Shown here: piece by piece, positions 1 to 24,590 of the stretch | How positions within the stretch are numbered: position 1 is the first letter of the stretch | Layout: each line of letters starts with the position of its first letter | From: Piscicola geometra | Taxonomy: Eukaryota; Annelida; Clitellata; Hirudinida; Piscicolidae | DNA length: 64,000 bases | Assembly: GCA_943735955.1 (NCBI GenBank) | Contig: OX030959.1 | Span: 116,001-180,000 of the forward strand | Direction: 5' to 3' | Position numbers and translations under genes: made by a program | The notes under the pieces: model-generated | What the model was told of the DNA's origin: nothing | Database searches by the model: none | The model's input: the letters and a program-made list of their open reading frames with translations, nothing else

Positions 1-13572
<13,572 letters not shown>

Positions 13573-13948
13573 AGAATTGACTTTTCAAGATTGTCATTAA
13601 TTTCTAGTCAGAGTGACGTTGGTTTATGATGTTAAAACTTCTGTATACCGTGATACAAAACCCTTAATGTTCAGACGAAAATATTTGGATAAATACATCC
13701 GATATTACAATTGAAAGATCTCACTGTGTCGAATGGCGGTTTTGCGTATTTTTTATTTGATTTAATCTAAATAATTAAATTTTTGTGAAAATTATTTAAA
13801 GAAATTATATTCAAACAAAAATTTATGATTTAAAAAAAAAAAGATTAACTACAGACCGTTCATTTTATACAGTAAAACTTCAGTTCATTAAATTTTGAAA
13901 TTTAGGTCTGCTTTTACTATTTTTTCAGATTTAAAATTACTTTGAACT

Positions 13949-14373
13949 ATGATGCAAACTGATAATGAAGAAAAAGTTCAAGTATGATATAATTATTTTC
14001 AACATTTAAAAAATGTCTAATTCACTCCTAAAACTTTTGGATTGTATTTTCTACATTAATGTATCTGATACATGATATCAAACTCACAGAAAATGAAATC
14101 CGAATTACACTTTGCAATAAAAAAAGTGAGTCAATCTTTAGAAGAATCAGAGAGTGTCAAAATTGACTCAAAGGTTTCTGCGGCACTCACAGAGACCACA
14201 TACTCCTTCATGGAAAACCTTGCAAGGGACTTGGAACTCTTCGCAAAGTTAAATTAGAACAATTCATGTTTTTGAATTTTTAAACATTTGATTTTTTTCA
14301 ACGAAGACATTCCAAGCGTAAATACATCAATAACGAAGATGTCTTCTTGGCTGTCAGAAAAAATCCACAACTG
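13949..14373 (+). CDS. CENPS: CENP-S / MHF1 histone-fold protein (3' exons unresolved)
   Basis: CENP-S (MHF1) pairs with CENP-X to form a histone-fold DNA-binding complex used at kinetochores and with FANCM in the Fanconi pathway. Exons 13949-13981, 14090-14247 and 14307-14373 join in phase to give 86 residues. Recognition rests on LHFAIKKVSQSLEESE (helix 1), ALTETTYSFMENLARDLELF (helix 2, matching the ELTFRQCENFAKDLEMFA region of the vertebrate protein) and AKHSKRKYINNEDVFLAVRKNPQL (loop and helix 3). Two ATGs lie in tandem at 13949 and 13952. A strong acceptor (polypyrimidine then CAG) ends at 13928, about 20 bases before the ATG. The gene begins only 376 bases after the HCN stop, on the same strand. 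A donor GTGAGT follows at 14374. Polar open segments near 14635-14712 and 15021-15080 are candidates for the tail, but phases did not resolve. Confidence 0.82.
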
Positions 14374-15216
14374 GTGAGTGATTTAGCAGCCTGCAAAACT
14401 CATAAAAACAATTTTCAAATATAATTTATTTACAAAACTGCTTATCTGTCAATCATACAACCATTGCATAATATGCAATTTTACATGACAAATCAGTTCA
14501 TATTTGATTAGAATTAATATTGGTACTTCTAAATCTAACAGTCAGTTTTTAAGTGTTCAATCACATGTTATAAGTGTTGTTGTAACGTGAAATCACCAAA
14601 CCCATGAATGAACAAAGCAAAGTGTGCTTAGGAGTGAAGCGAGCGAGATGGCGTCAAGCAAGAAGACTGTCAAAGACAGCGATAACAATGCTAGCACCTC
14701 TACTAACGTCTAATTGATGCGCCTGTTACTTGTCTATGTGTAAGCCATCCGTTATAATTTCCTATCATCATCATATGCACCATCATCCAAACATTCCGTA
14801 ACACTGCATCAACATATCATCCATCAGAATACAGACGTCTCAATTACTTTTCTTTTATTTACAATACAATTTAGATGGAAGGAAATAATTACAGCATTTG
14901 AAACCCTTAGTGGGCGTGTGATTTGAGTGAATGGCTTATTAAAGTGATTCGTGAGAGATAAACGATATAAATCATCAGTGAAAAAACAAGAAAAAAAATT
15001 AAATAAAAATCTTTTTCTAGAGAAAACACCAAACGAGAAGAACGCAGACAACGTGGCTACCAGAGCCAGAAAAGAATGGTAAACTAAAGTAACATTAATT
15101 TAAATGAAGGGCGTATCAGTTAGCTCGCTTTTATGAGCATCCCAATGCGCTTCTGAGGAAAGTCTATCAAAACGGATGGCGTTATATAAATATTTGATTA
15201 AGCGTTACATGATCAA

Positions 15217-15480
15217 TGTGTGCAGCAGGGTGCACGTGATGAAGCGGAAGCTTCTTCAGTTGTTAGTGAAGGGTGGATGAGGTGCATCACTGAAGCCACC
15301 AAAGAATACGCCATGAAGGAGGTACACAGTGTGCTGCTTGATGACAGAAGGGATGATGAAGCATAATGCTCCAGAGGATATTTGTCGTCGTTATGCTGTT
15401 GCCACTCATCTTGCATGCGTCCATGCAAACACTCTCACTCTGAGGACCTCCCAAAATCCTACAAGCGTTCAGTAAACTTC
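15217..15480 (+). other. Coding-like island, unassigned
   Basis: Plus-strand frames here stay open with ordinary composition, for example EGWMRCITEATKEYAMKE followed by a GTACAC donor-like site. They could be last exons of CENPS or a separate decayed gene. The opposite strand carries a Ser-rich frame of 71 codons that looks less natural. No family was recognised. Confidence 0.25.
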
Positions 15481-15601
15481 AAAATTCTAGTCCTCAAAGA
15501 CAGACCCCCTTTGAAACTTCCACTCAAACAACTTACTACCCTACCACAGTCAGTCTCGATTTTTCTACTACCCTCGGACTACAGAAGCAGCATCAACGTC
15601 G

Positions 15602-18600
15602 TCAGCCCGGCTCGGAGTCGCTGGCGTTGCTCGAAGTTGCGGAAGTGTCGCTGTCTGACGACTCACTGCTCGAACTGGAGTCGCTCAGACGGGAAGCTGC
15701 TTGAGCACTTGGTCTGCCTCCTAGGATGGATGGGTGGATGGGTGGGCAGTTGCAGATATTCGCATCAGGATGATGAGGTTGTAAGAGAGACAATGGGGGA
15801 AAAAGAGGGTGGGTGGGTGGGTACTAGAGGTCGGACCGGGTACCTGCGGAACTTCCGCGGGAACGGGAATGGAAATTAATTTCGGACGGGAAAATGCGTG
15901 AACCGGGAATAGGTTTTCGGGACGGGAATGGGAATCATTTTTCAAATCGGGAACGGGAATCATTTTTCAAATCGGGAACGGGAATCAACTTTTAAATCGG
16001 GAACGGGAAAAACCGGAATACAATTTATTGGAATTGGATTCTTTAATAATTATACTTCAGCAAAGTATGTAAATCTCTATTTCATCGATACTCCGTAATT
16101 AATTAATTAAAATAAGTATTAAATGCAATAGAAATGTATAACGAATCCACCATTACGTTGTCAATGTAAAAATCTCCAACATTACATTTGAAGTTGTTAT
16201 GGCGAGTCCAAATATTAGAGAAATTAGAACAAATTTGTGATGATGAAAACTTGTCAGATGAAATCAAACTGGTCAGTTATATTATTTTTATTTTATAAAT
16301 TCATACTTTAAATTTGAATTATTAATTTCTAGTTGATCTTATTCATATGGCAGCATGTCTGTTGCATCCCCCAGTTTAAAACATAAATTTAAAAGAATTT
16401 GGGATAGAAAATAAATAAATACATAGACTTTCATTAGAGAAATTGTACAGCCAGATCAAACTGCAGTGGCGTTGAGAAAAATAACAAATGATGGCTATTT
16501 ATACCTATTATCTTAGTTTTTATAATTTAAAATTTATAATACAATTTTTATACTATCAAATTATACGAATGATTTTATTTGTGAAGTTGTGGAGAATAAG
16601 AAGGTTGTCAAAAAACATATTTCTAACATTATTGTGGAATTAATAATAATGAACGAGGGAATAAATTCAGAAGAGGATGAATTGTACAAATATTCACAAT
16701 TACGTCCCACAAAAATAAAGATGTTTAATTTATTGGAGTAAAATGAACTTTTTTCCAATACTACTAGAAGAAGCCAAACATTTTTTTAGTATACCTGCAA
16801 GTTCTATTCCATGTGAACGGAATTTTTGAACATGTTGAAATTTCAGACCCAAGATCACCTAGTTTGAAAGCTAAAACTTTTGACGGTTTAACCCGTGTGA
16901 AAAGCAATAAAGACTTGATTGAATGACTTAAAAACAATGACTAACCTCAATACTTTCATTTCAATATATATTTGAAATTTAAATCGTGTTTTGAATTTGT
17001 TTAAAAGAAATATATTCTGACTTTCAAATAATAAAAGTTAAGAAATTTAAGGACTAGCAAGTTTGGGCAGCAAAAATAAATAAACTAATTTTTGGGAAAT
17101 GAGTCGGGACAGGGTCAAAAAGTTTCGGGAAAGGGTCGGGACAGGGAATCGAGTTGCGAGAACGGGACGGGACGGGAATTAAAATTAAGATGATCCATCG
17201 GGAACGGGACGGGACAGGAAAAACAATTTCGGGAACGGGAAGGGACCGGGAATGAAAAATCGTGCATGTCCGACCTCTAGTGGGTAAAGAATGGCATGTA
17301 CCTGGCTTGGACTGAGGCCTCTTGCCGCCCGAGGAGAGAGCATCTTTGACGTCTTCCAGCTGCTTCTCAAGCTCCTCCTTGTTCAAGGGCGGCTGCTGCT
17401 TCAAGCTTGATTGCTTCACTGCAAGAGAAAGACTTTGGCAATCAAATTTTGCTTTTAATAAATAAAAAGATGAGATTGAATGTATAAAACGAGATCTCAA
17501 TCAAGTGAAGAAACAAACCATATGGCTTGCGAGTCTTTTTCTTGAGGCACGAGGCGACATAGGCCTCGAGTTCTCGCAGGGTGGAGGGCTTCAGCTGCTC
17601 GATGTCAATCTCGATCTCGTCCGGGTTCGAGTCCTTCAGGTTAGGCTCACGTGCCTGGATGATCAGCACAATGCGTCCCAACTTGTCTCCGGGCAGTTTG
17701 TTGATGTCGAGGGAAAGTTGTCGCTTTTCGTCGTACGTCATGGGACGAGCCTCCTCGACCTCCTCGTCGTCACTCTCGAAGGCGCCCATCGAGAGGGGAG
17801 CCAGTTGTGACGAGGGCTTGCGGCCAGGTCTCGAAGTGGAAGTGCAGGGAGCTCTCTTAGCTGTGTTCCGAGGCCGTCCTGGCTTGCCACCCCCCTTTGG
17901 AATGTTGTATGCGGGAGGGAGAGAGGGCGAGAGGTTTGATTGGTAGGAGGGTGCTTGGAGGGGTTGATGATGATCGTTGAGGGGGCTGATGGGTGCCCTG
18001 GTGGCAGGCGTTCGTAAGTGGTTGTCGTGGTGACGAGGGGGGTATGGAGTGGTGGGACTAAAGGCTCTAGCGTCATAAGAACGCTGCCTACGGTGTTTGG
18101 AACGTTTCGGATCAGTCAACTTTCCCAACTCCGCCTGGATTAATTTCACCTGGAATACATCACGCCAAACATCATAGGTTATGATGGAATGCACAAGCAT
18201 TCACGCATCATTCCTTTTTAATAAACGATTCACACATAAGGGTTAATTTATAAAAAACGTTTCTATCATGCACCACTACTACTATTTAATAAATAACAAA
18301 ACTCAAGGGCTAATGCCACAAGACGTTTCCATCAAGATGCACCCCAACCACCCCTTCCACACCTGTTCTTGAAGCTCTCGCAGTCTCTTCTCCTTGGCCA
18401 CGGTCTCCTCATCACTGCTGTATGCCGATTGGTTGCTCGAGTCGTCATCCTCACCATACCCCCTCGAGTGGTCGTCCCCGTAGTGGTCGCCCCTGCACGA
18501 GTCAGAGTCCTCCGGCACGTGCGCAAAACGAATTTCAAAAGCGTCCTGGCGTGGTGGTGGTCAGTTGGCTTGATTATACAATAATTTTAACTATTTGTTT

Positions 18601-21216
18601 TAACTAAGCTTAGAAATACAGAACCACCCCATAAAGCATCCAATAATCACATTGAAGCCACCACCACAAGCGCCATGCCTCAGCTACCACACACAGAAGC
18701 GCCACAAGACACACCTGCAGCTTCCTCGCCATCTTGACGACGTCAGAGTCGACGGCGTTGTACTTGTAGCAGTTGGTGAAGACGGTGCGCACATCGTCTG
18801 CAAACTCTCCCGCGTCCTTGTACATGCGACTGTCAAACTTGCTCTGGTGCGGGTGGTCGTCGTGGTGTTGTCGATGTGAAGGTGGGTGTGGAGACAAAAA
18901 AAACTTACAGAAGCGCTAAATAGAAAGTGATAAAGGAGATTAAAGTGAAATGAAATACTTTAATACGATATAGAGACCAAACGAAACAGATATTTCGGCC
19001 GAAATCGAAATCAGACCGAGATTAAAATCCCATTTTCAGCCGAAACGAAATTAAGCCGAAATTGAATATCAATTTTCGGCCGAAACCGAAATTAAACCGA
19101 AATTGTAATCATATTTTCGGCCGAAACCGAATTTTTTCCAACTTTTATTAAAAATGAAAAAATAGTATTTAATGACAAAGCCAGTAAATAAGTAAATAAA
19201 ACAAGCGTACATTTAAAGCAAAAAAATAAAAGTATTTCAACAACAAAACTTTTTTGTTGTTGACAGGCTTTGCTTTAGACTGACATTTTGTAAAAAAAAC
19301 TTCCAAATAGGATTCAATGACATTCTCACAATTTTTTTTAAAATTAATTAATCGAAGCCAAATCTTCTTGTTCTTTCGACATATATATAGTGTTTTTCAA
19401 AGAATGGATATCTAGAATTCCATATGCTTGTATATGTTATTCGAACAATTAGTTTTATGTCACCCATAAATCAATCAACCACGATAACTAATAGATATCT
19501 AATAGAGAATCGAATCCGAACTTAATAGTTCGATTGAGGATACAGATATATCAGATAAACTACATAAACAAATAAAAATTTCGGTTTTTCGGTAAATATG
19601 AGATCCATTTCGGCCGAAACCGAAATTGAGTCGAAATTACAAAATTAGATTGGGCCGAAACCGAAAAATGGCGAAACTAAGAAAATTGGCAATTTCGGCG
19701 CCGAAACCGAAACCGAACCGAATTTCGGTCAGTCTCTAATACGATACAATACAATACTTTGATACAATTTGATGCAATACAACAATTTGAATAATTTCAT
19801 TAAAGTGCGGGTTGAAAGCAATGCAGATGAAGTGTAAGGAGAAAACAGGAAGCACACCTTGACAGTGCCGAGGTCCATGGGCTTCTTGACGATCAGGTGG
19901 TAGTCCTTCAGGCACAACAACTCCACGTCGACTGGCTTCATGAACGGCCATGAATAGTCCTGTTCAGGTGTTGGTGTGATGCTAGTGAGTGCACTCTATT
20001 CGAATATTTATTCAAGAGATTAATTGAATGGCACGTAGTATGGATTAGGAGGCGCTAACAGCATGTTTCTTGGAGAGGAGTTCCTTGAGGATGGAGCCGC
20101 AGTACTTGAGCGATTCGGAGAGTGCTTCTCGTCTGCCCTTCGACGAGTGCTGCAACATCTCGTCGTCGAGGTCTTTTTTGGGCTTCTTCACCGGTCGACC
20201 ACTCTCCCTGCGACTGGCCAGCATAGCTGATGTGTGCGTCTGAGGTTGGTGCGAGTGGTGTTGAAGTGGCTTGAAGGTGTCCCCAGCGGCTGGAAGGGCC
20301 ATGTTGCTGGCGGTGTAGGCGGCCTGAGTGGTCGTCACCTGCGCTGGGTGCGGGGTCGTCGTGTCGGCTTTTCGCTTGACACCTTTCCGAGACTGTTGTT
20401 TGTGAGTAAAATAAAGTAAATAAAGAAATAGGATAATTTTAGTTAATATGGAAGCTATAATAATGATAACGAATCAGTTGACGCCACTAACATTTTCAAT
20501 AACTTTAGGCTTGACATCCACAGGTTCTGCCTTGATGGGCTGATTGATATGTGCTTGGACGGTTGCAGAGGGAGGATGGTGTGGAGTAATGGTGGCAGCA
20601 GGTGAAGTGGTCATCGAAGGGGAGTGGTCGGTGGTGGCAGTAGGCTCACCCGAAGGAAGGATCATTTTGTTGCGCGAGGGCAGTGGCGAGGTGTAGCGCA
20701 TGTTGCGGACCTTTTTGGAGACATGGCACTCCACCTCCTACATGCATGTGATGCAGTACGTGGCTGTACACTACACATACATGAGCATGCACACGATCAT
20801 GAGATGTGCTATGCAAACAGGACACCCACCTCAGTTGGCATACCAGCCAGCAACTGAAGGAACTTCTTCTCAACCTCCTGACACATTATTGTGATGTCCT
20901 GTCCATGAGAATGAGTGATTTAGTGGGTGAGTGAGCAAGTAAGAGAATCAGTAGAGCAGAGTATGCACACACACCCACACCCACCTCCCCAGGCTTGTTG
21001 TACGTGTAGCAGTTTGTGAACATCTGGTTGAAGTCGCTGATGCATTGTTGCGCATTGCTGTAGTAGCACGCCTGCAGACGCTTCCTGATGGTGCCCATGT
21101 CCATCGGATGCTTGATGATGCTGTAGTAGTCCTAGAAACAAAATTGTTGTTGTTTGGTGTGTGGGTGGTTGCGAGTAGGAAGTGTCAATTTAGAAGAAAA
21201 ATACATAATTAAATAA

Positions 21217-21269
<53 letters not shown>

Positions 21270-22302
21270 TGCTCAAATAAAAAGACACACACAGGCAAGT
21301 TGAGTTTGACGGCGTCGACGGGCTTGAAGAAAGGCCACGAGAACTTGTGCTTCCAGAGCGTGTTGATGACTGTGTTCTTGAGGAATTGCAACTGGTTCGT
21401 CATGCGACCTCGCTTCTTGCTTGGCGACTTTTGCAACTGGGTAGATGGATGGGTGAGTGAAGGTGAATTATGTTGCTTCATGCACTGTTTTTTGAACATG
21501 ATGGAAAATAAACTTTTATACTAGTATGGAATAAAATGATAATGCAATTAGTTCATGAACATAAAAAAATAGATACCATACAAATAGTAGAATCTTTAGA
21601 AATAACTAGCAACATACTGAATCAGTGGGGGAGAGTTGTGATAGGGGATTTGAGTCATTGAGGTGACTGCCAGGCGAATTGGGTCCAATAGAGTGTTCGT
21701 CTGCCTCACTGCTCGCAATGAAGGCATCATCCTGTGCATTGTGTCTGTCACTGTCACTTTCATTAAAGCCTTTTTCTTTCTTGATTTCTTTTTTAATTTC
21801 CTCCACTGGAGTTTCATTATCAACAGCCAAGGATTTTTCTGGCTAAAATTATTTATAAAATTTAATAGATTAGAGACGATGATGTAGATCATTATAATTG
21901 CACATATTGAATATATGACATGAATACATTTATGCAAACCTCTTTGACATTATTTTTATCTGTTTCAGTTTCATGGTTTTCAATTGGTTTAGACTCGGTA
22001 AAATCATTTTCGACTTTTTCTACTACTTTCGGTTTTGAATCTTCACATATTTTTTCATGGCTATAAAAGATAGTTTTAATCTATTTAACATGACAAAAAT
22101 ATAATTCAACGAATATAGCAACTAATTTTTGCTTCAAATGACCTAGAAAAATGGCCGAAATGACTTAAAACAATCAAAATTTGGAGCCAGAAATACTCGT
22201 AAATATTGAAAATTACGAAAAAATAAGTTTTACAAACCCTTCTTCGTGGATTTCGGTATGATTTTTCGATTCTGTATTTTCTGGATGAGCATTTGTATTC
22301 AT
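15602..22302 (-). CDS. BRD: BET bromodomain protein (BRD2/3/4 type)
   Basis: Nuclear reader of acetyl-histone H4 that recruits transcription elongation factors. Fourteen exons in transcript order: 22302-22238, 22060-21940, 21842-21618, 21436-21293, 21131-20985, 20898-20830, 20737-20492, 20392-20060, 19959-19858, 18843-18715, 18545-18363, 18149-17519, 17418-17302, 15720-15602. Phases agree throughout, giving 876 residues. Domains: an acidic N-terminal extension (1-137) not typical of vertebrate BETs; BD1 (about 138-257) with [27 protein letters not shown] and NCYTYNKP; a linker with KKGVKRK-like [13 protein letters not shown]2 (about 432-535) with [10 protein letters not shown] and NCYKYNAVD; an acidic/coiled segment; the ET domain (about 725-798) with [20 protein letters not shown]; and a Ser/Asp-rich C-terminus. 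Both acetyl-lysine-anchoring Asn residues are present. Only one BET gene is seen, so no paralogue number is given. Confidence 0.95.
15825..17279 (+). mobile_element. hAT DNA transposon, degenerate, in last BET intron
   Basis: A 1455-base element bounded by perfect 12-base inverted termini TAGAGGTCGGAC and GTCCGACCTCTA. The flanking 8-mers are GTGGGTAC (15817-15824) and GTGGGTAA (17280-17287), a 7/8 match fitting hAT 8-bp duplications. Both ends carry many subterminal copies of a CGGGAACGGGAAT-like motif. The interior keeps relics of a transposase on the plus strand: AACLLHP near 16352-16372 and [15 protein letters not shown] near 16782-16826. The latter resembles the conserved hAT dimerisation motif (IPATSVPSER type). 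Stops and frameshifts interrupt it, so the copy is dead. Confidence 0.85.
17302..18149 (-). other. BRD: BET ET-domain exons
   Basis: Exon 18149-17519 carries a Pro/His-rich linker and the whole extraterminal domain ([19 protein letters not shown], then [21 protein letters not shown]). ET domains bind short basic peptides of chromatin proteins. Exon 17418-17302 adds the charged helix [16 protein letters not shown]. The final Ser-rich exon lies beyond a transposon-filled intron, at 15720-15602. Confidence 0.93.
18971..19738. mobile_element. Non-autonomous hAT-like transposon with perfect TSD
   Basis: A 768-base element in the BET intron between exons 9 and 10. It begins TAGAGACC and ends GTCTCTA. 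It is flanked by a perfect 8-base duplication ATACGATA (18963-18970 and 19739-19746). The ends are packed with TTTCGGCCGAAACCGAAATT-type subterminal repeats, arranged in both orientations, while the middle is AT-rich without an open frame. No transposase motif is seen. Terminal TAGAG and an 8-bp TSD are hAT hallmarks. Confidence 0.87.
21213..21265. repeat. (GA)n microsatellite
   Basis: Pure GA repeat of about 50 bases in the BET intron downstream of exon 4 in transcript direction. Confidence 0.95.
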
Positions 22303-22720
22303 TATTTTGGCAGAATAATAAAGAGAAAGGCAAATCGTATATCCAGTTCGAATTCATGATGGAGTACGACGCGCCTTTTTATACCAACGTATAAGATAAT
22401 CCAAGATGATTGGACAAAACACGTCACGTGATGAGAAACTAAATTTTTAAACTTCAAAAACTGGTTTTCCTTACAGATAAAATCACCTTAATTTACGGAT
22501 ATTTAGTTTTAAAACAATCAACTTTCTATCCCTTAAGAAAAATATATAGAACTACAAGCCATGGATGAAATAACTGCGTTTATGTAAGAAAGGGCATACT
22601 CATACATTCGCCTTATTTTCATATAGCATCACACGTCACTGGATTCAAGTAACGCCATTGGTTGCTACTAGTCACGTGCGATAAGGCTTCAAAATGTTTA
22701 AATGTTAAAGTAATAATAAA
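22303..22720 (-). promoter_or_regulatory. BET upstream region with two E-boxes and CCAAT motifs
   Basis: Within about 400 bases upstream of the BET ATG are two CACGTG E-boxes, at 22425-22430 and 22673-22678, each within GTCACGTG. Minus-strand CCAAT motifs lie near 22409-22413 and 22658-22662. E-boxes of this form bind Myc/Max, USF and MiT/TFE factors. The start site is not defined, so promoter function is inferred from position. Confidence 0.45.
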
Positions 22721-23380
22721 ATGATACATTTATTTATTAAAATTTTTATTTTCATTATTGAACGCATTTTTAAATTTATTGATACTTTAAAGTATACAGA
22801 AAAATTCGCTAAAAGATGCAAGACATTGATACAGAAATCTATTTTATTGAATTATTAATTTAATCTTGCTGAAGAAAGCTTTTCTAGAATTTCTATGAAT
22901 GCTTTTGTGTTTGAAACACTTACTCTTCTAAAGCTCCTTGGTAGTGACTGTAATCATCATCAAAAGAAAGCTTCAATAACACACTCCAGTTCCAGTCTTA
23001 GTCTGTGGCTTTCAACTTCGAAAACACTCTCCAGTCTCAGTCAGTCGTTTCCAACTTTAACAATACACTACAGTCTCAGTCAATCGGTCAGCTTCGGAGA
23101 GCAGTTCACAGATCCAACAACAATATCCATCTTCATCTAAACTGCCGGACCTTAAAAACAAATCCAAAAAATCCCTCAGCGTCAAAAAGCGCAGCTTCAA
23201 TGACGACCCTCAATGAGAGTGATAATGGAAAAGAATAATAATAAATATGATCTGGTTATAGAGGTTTTAGGCCTGCGACCAGAATTTCCAAAGATATATA
23301 ATCGCCACCATCATCCTTTTCAAAGACCTTTCTAAGTCTTAATAAACAGGTTACCTTTCTTTGATGTGACGAATGAAGAT

Positions 23381-23529
23381 TAAATACATAGTTCCACCAT
23401 CTTGCGTGAAGCTGAGCAGAATTCTTCGATCATCAATCGAATGACCTCTATGGCTTCAATGGTTTGAGTCTTTGATTCCACGTCACAGATGTTCCTGTGA
23501 GAGACCTCTTGGAACTTGCAATGGGTCAT
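23381..23529 (-). other. Short unassigned open frame
   Basis: A 49-codon minus-strand frame beginning MTHCKFQEVSHRNICDVESK and closing with TAA. It is preceded directly by an acceptor-like CCTAG. Composition looks coding rather than repetitive. It could be an upstream exon, a small ORF or transposon debris. No family was recognised. Confidence 0.25.
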
Positions 23530-23635
23530 GATCTAGGCATTTTTATGGGCATCTTGGTCGTTTCATAGGAATTTTCATAGGTTTAAAGAAATCTTGAGAA
23601 AGTTCTCAAAACATCATCATCGTTTTTGTTAAACA

Positions 23636-23892
23636 GGTCAACTTTTCCTCTCCTGAAGGTGGGGCCTGTCTGAAAAGTCTCAATCTCTCTCTCCACTCCT
23701 TTCTATCATGGGCATCAGTGCTGCATGCCCCCAGGTATTTGAGGTCTTTCTACACTATCTCTTTCCACGACTTCTTTGGCCTGCCTGGTCGTTTCGTTCC
23801 AGAAACCTCCATTCTTCTAACCTTGTTGATCCATCCACCATCACGTTCCACATGCCCAAACCTCTTCGAAAGAGGTAGAAATGAGATTTTTT
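23636..23892 (-). mobile_element. Non-LTR retrotransposon 3' fragment
   Basis: Read on the minus strand, the segment encodes RFGHVERDGGWINKVRRMEV, then KRPGRPKKSWKEIV, a stop, then DLKYLGACSTDAHDRKEWRE. The order FGHVER, GRP.K.W and A.DR.EWR is the well-known C-terminal signature of endonuclease/reverse-transcriptase polyproteins of non-LTR elements. The in-frame stop and the absence of the upstream RT domain show a 5'-truncated dead copy. Confidence 0.8.
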
Positions 23893-24590
23893 AGTCTCCA
23901 TTTTAGACTCTTACGTGAATAAGGATGTAATTAATTAACTACTTGCAATTGTAATGAAATTGGTGTAAGGTTTAGATTTTTCGAGATGCAAGAAATCATT
24001 GAAAGTATTATTATTATCATCATCATCAACTTTATTTTACAATCTTACAAACAGACATTCAATAGCCCAATATATACACCTACAAACATACAATCACACA
24101 CACACACGCACAGAGACGTACAAACAAAAAACACTAAAGATGCATATCATTAAAAAGGTTTTAACATTATCGACTGTCTAAAGAAAGATGAATGAATTAA
24201 AAAGGAACAGAGTACGAAGTAATTAATTATAGGTTAAAAGCAATAAATAAATAATAATAGCAATAATAAAAATAGCAACAATAGTAAGAGGAACCAACGA
24301 TATGAGAGGATAAAAGAATAGTATAAAGGTAACACACATCCAAAAGCAAGCATCATTAACAACCATACTAGCAATCAGAAATCAACAAGTCACTACACAT
24401 CCTCAAACATAGGTAGGTACTGTAAGAATCTTAACAGATTAATGCTAATAATAAAATTAAAATAAACTATTATACTAACAACAAAATAATAAGAATAAAT
24501 TACAATAATAATAAATTAATAAATATAAGAATATTTTAAAGGAAACATGAAAAACTATTTAAAAATTGAGAATATGTTTAAATAGTTCTT

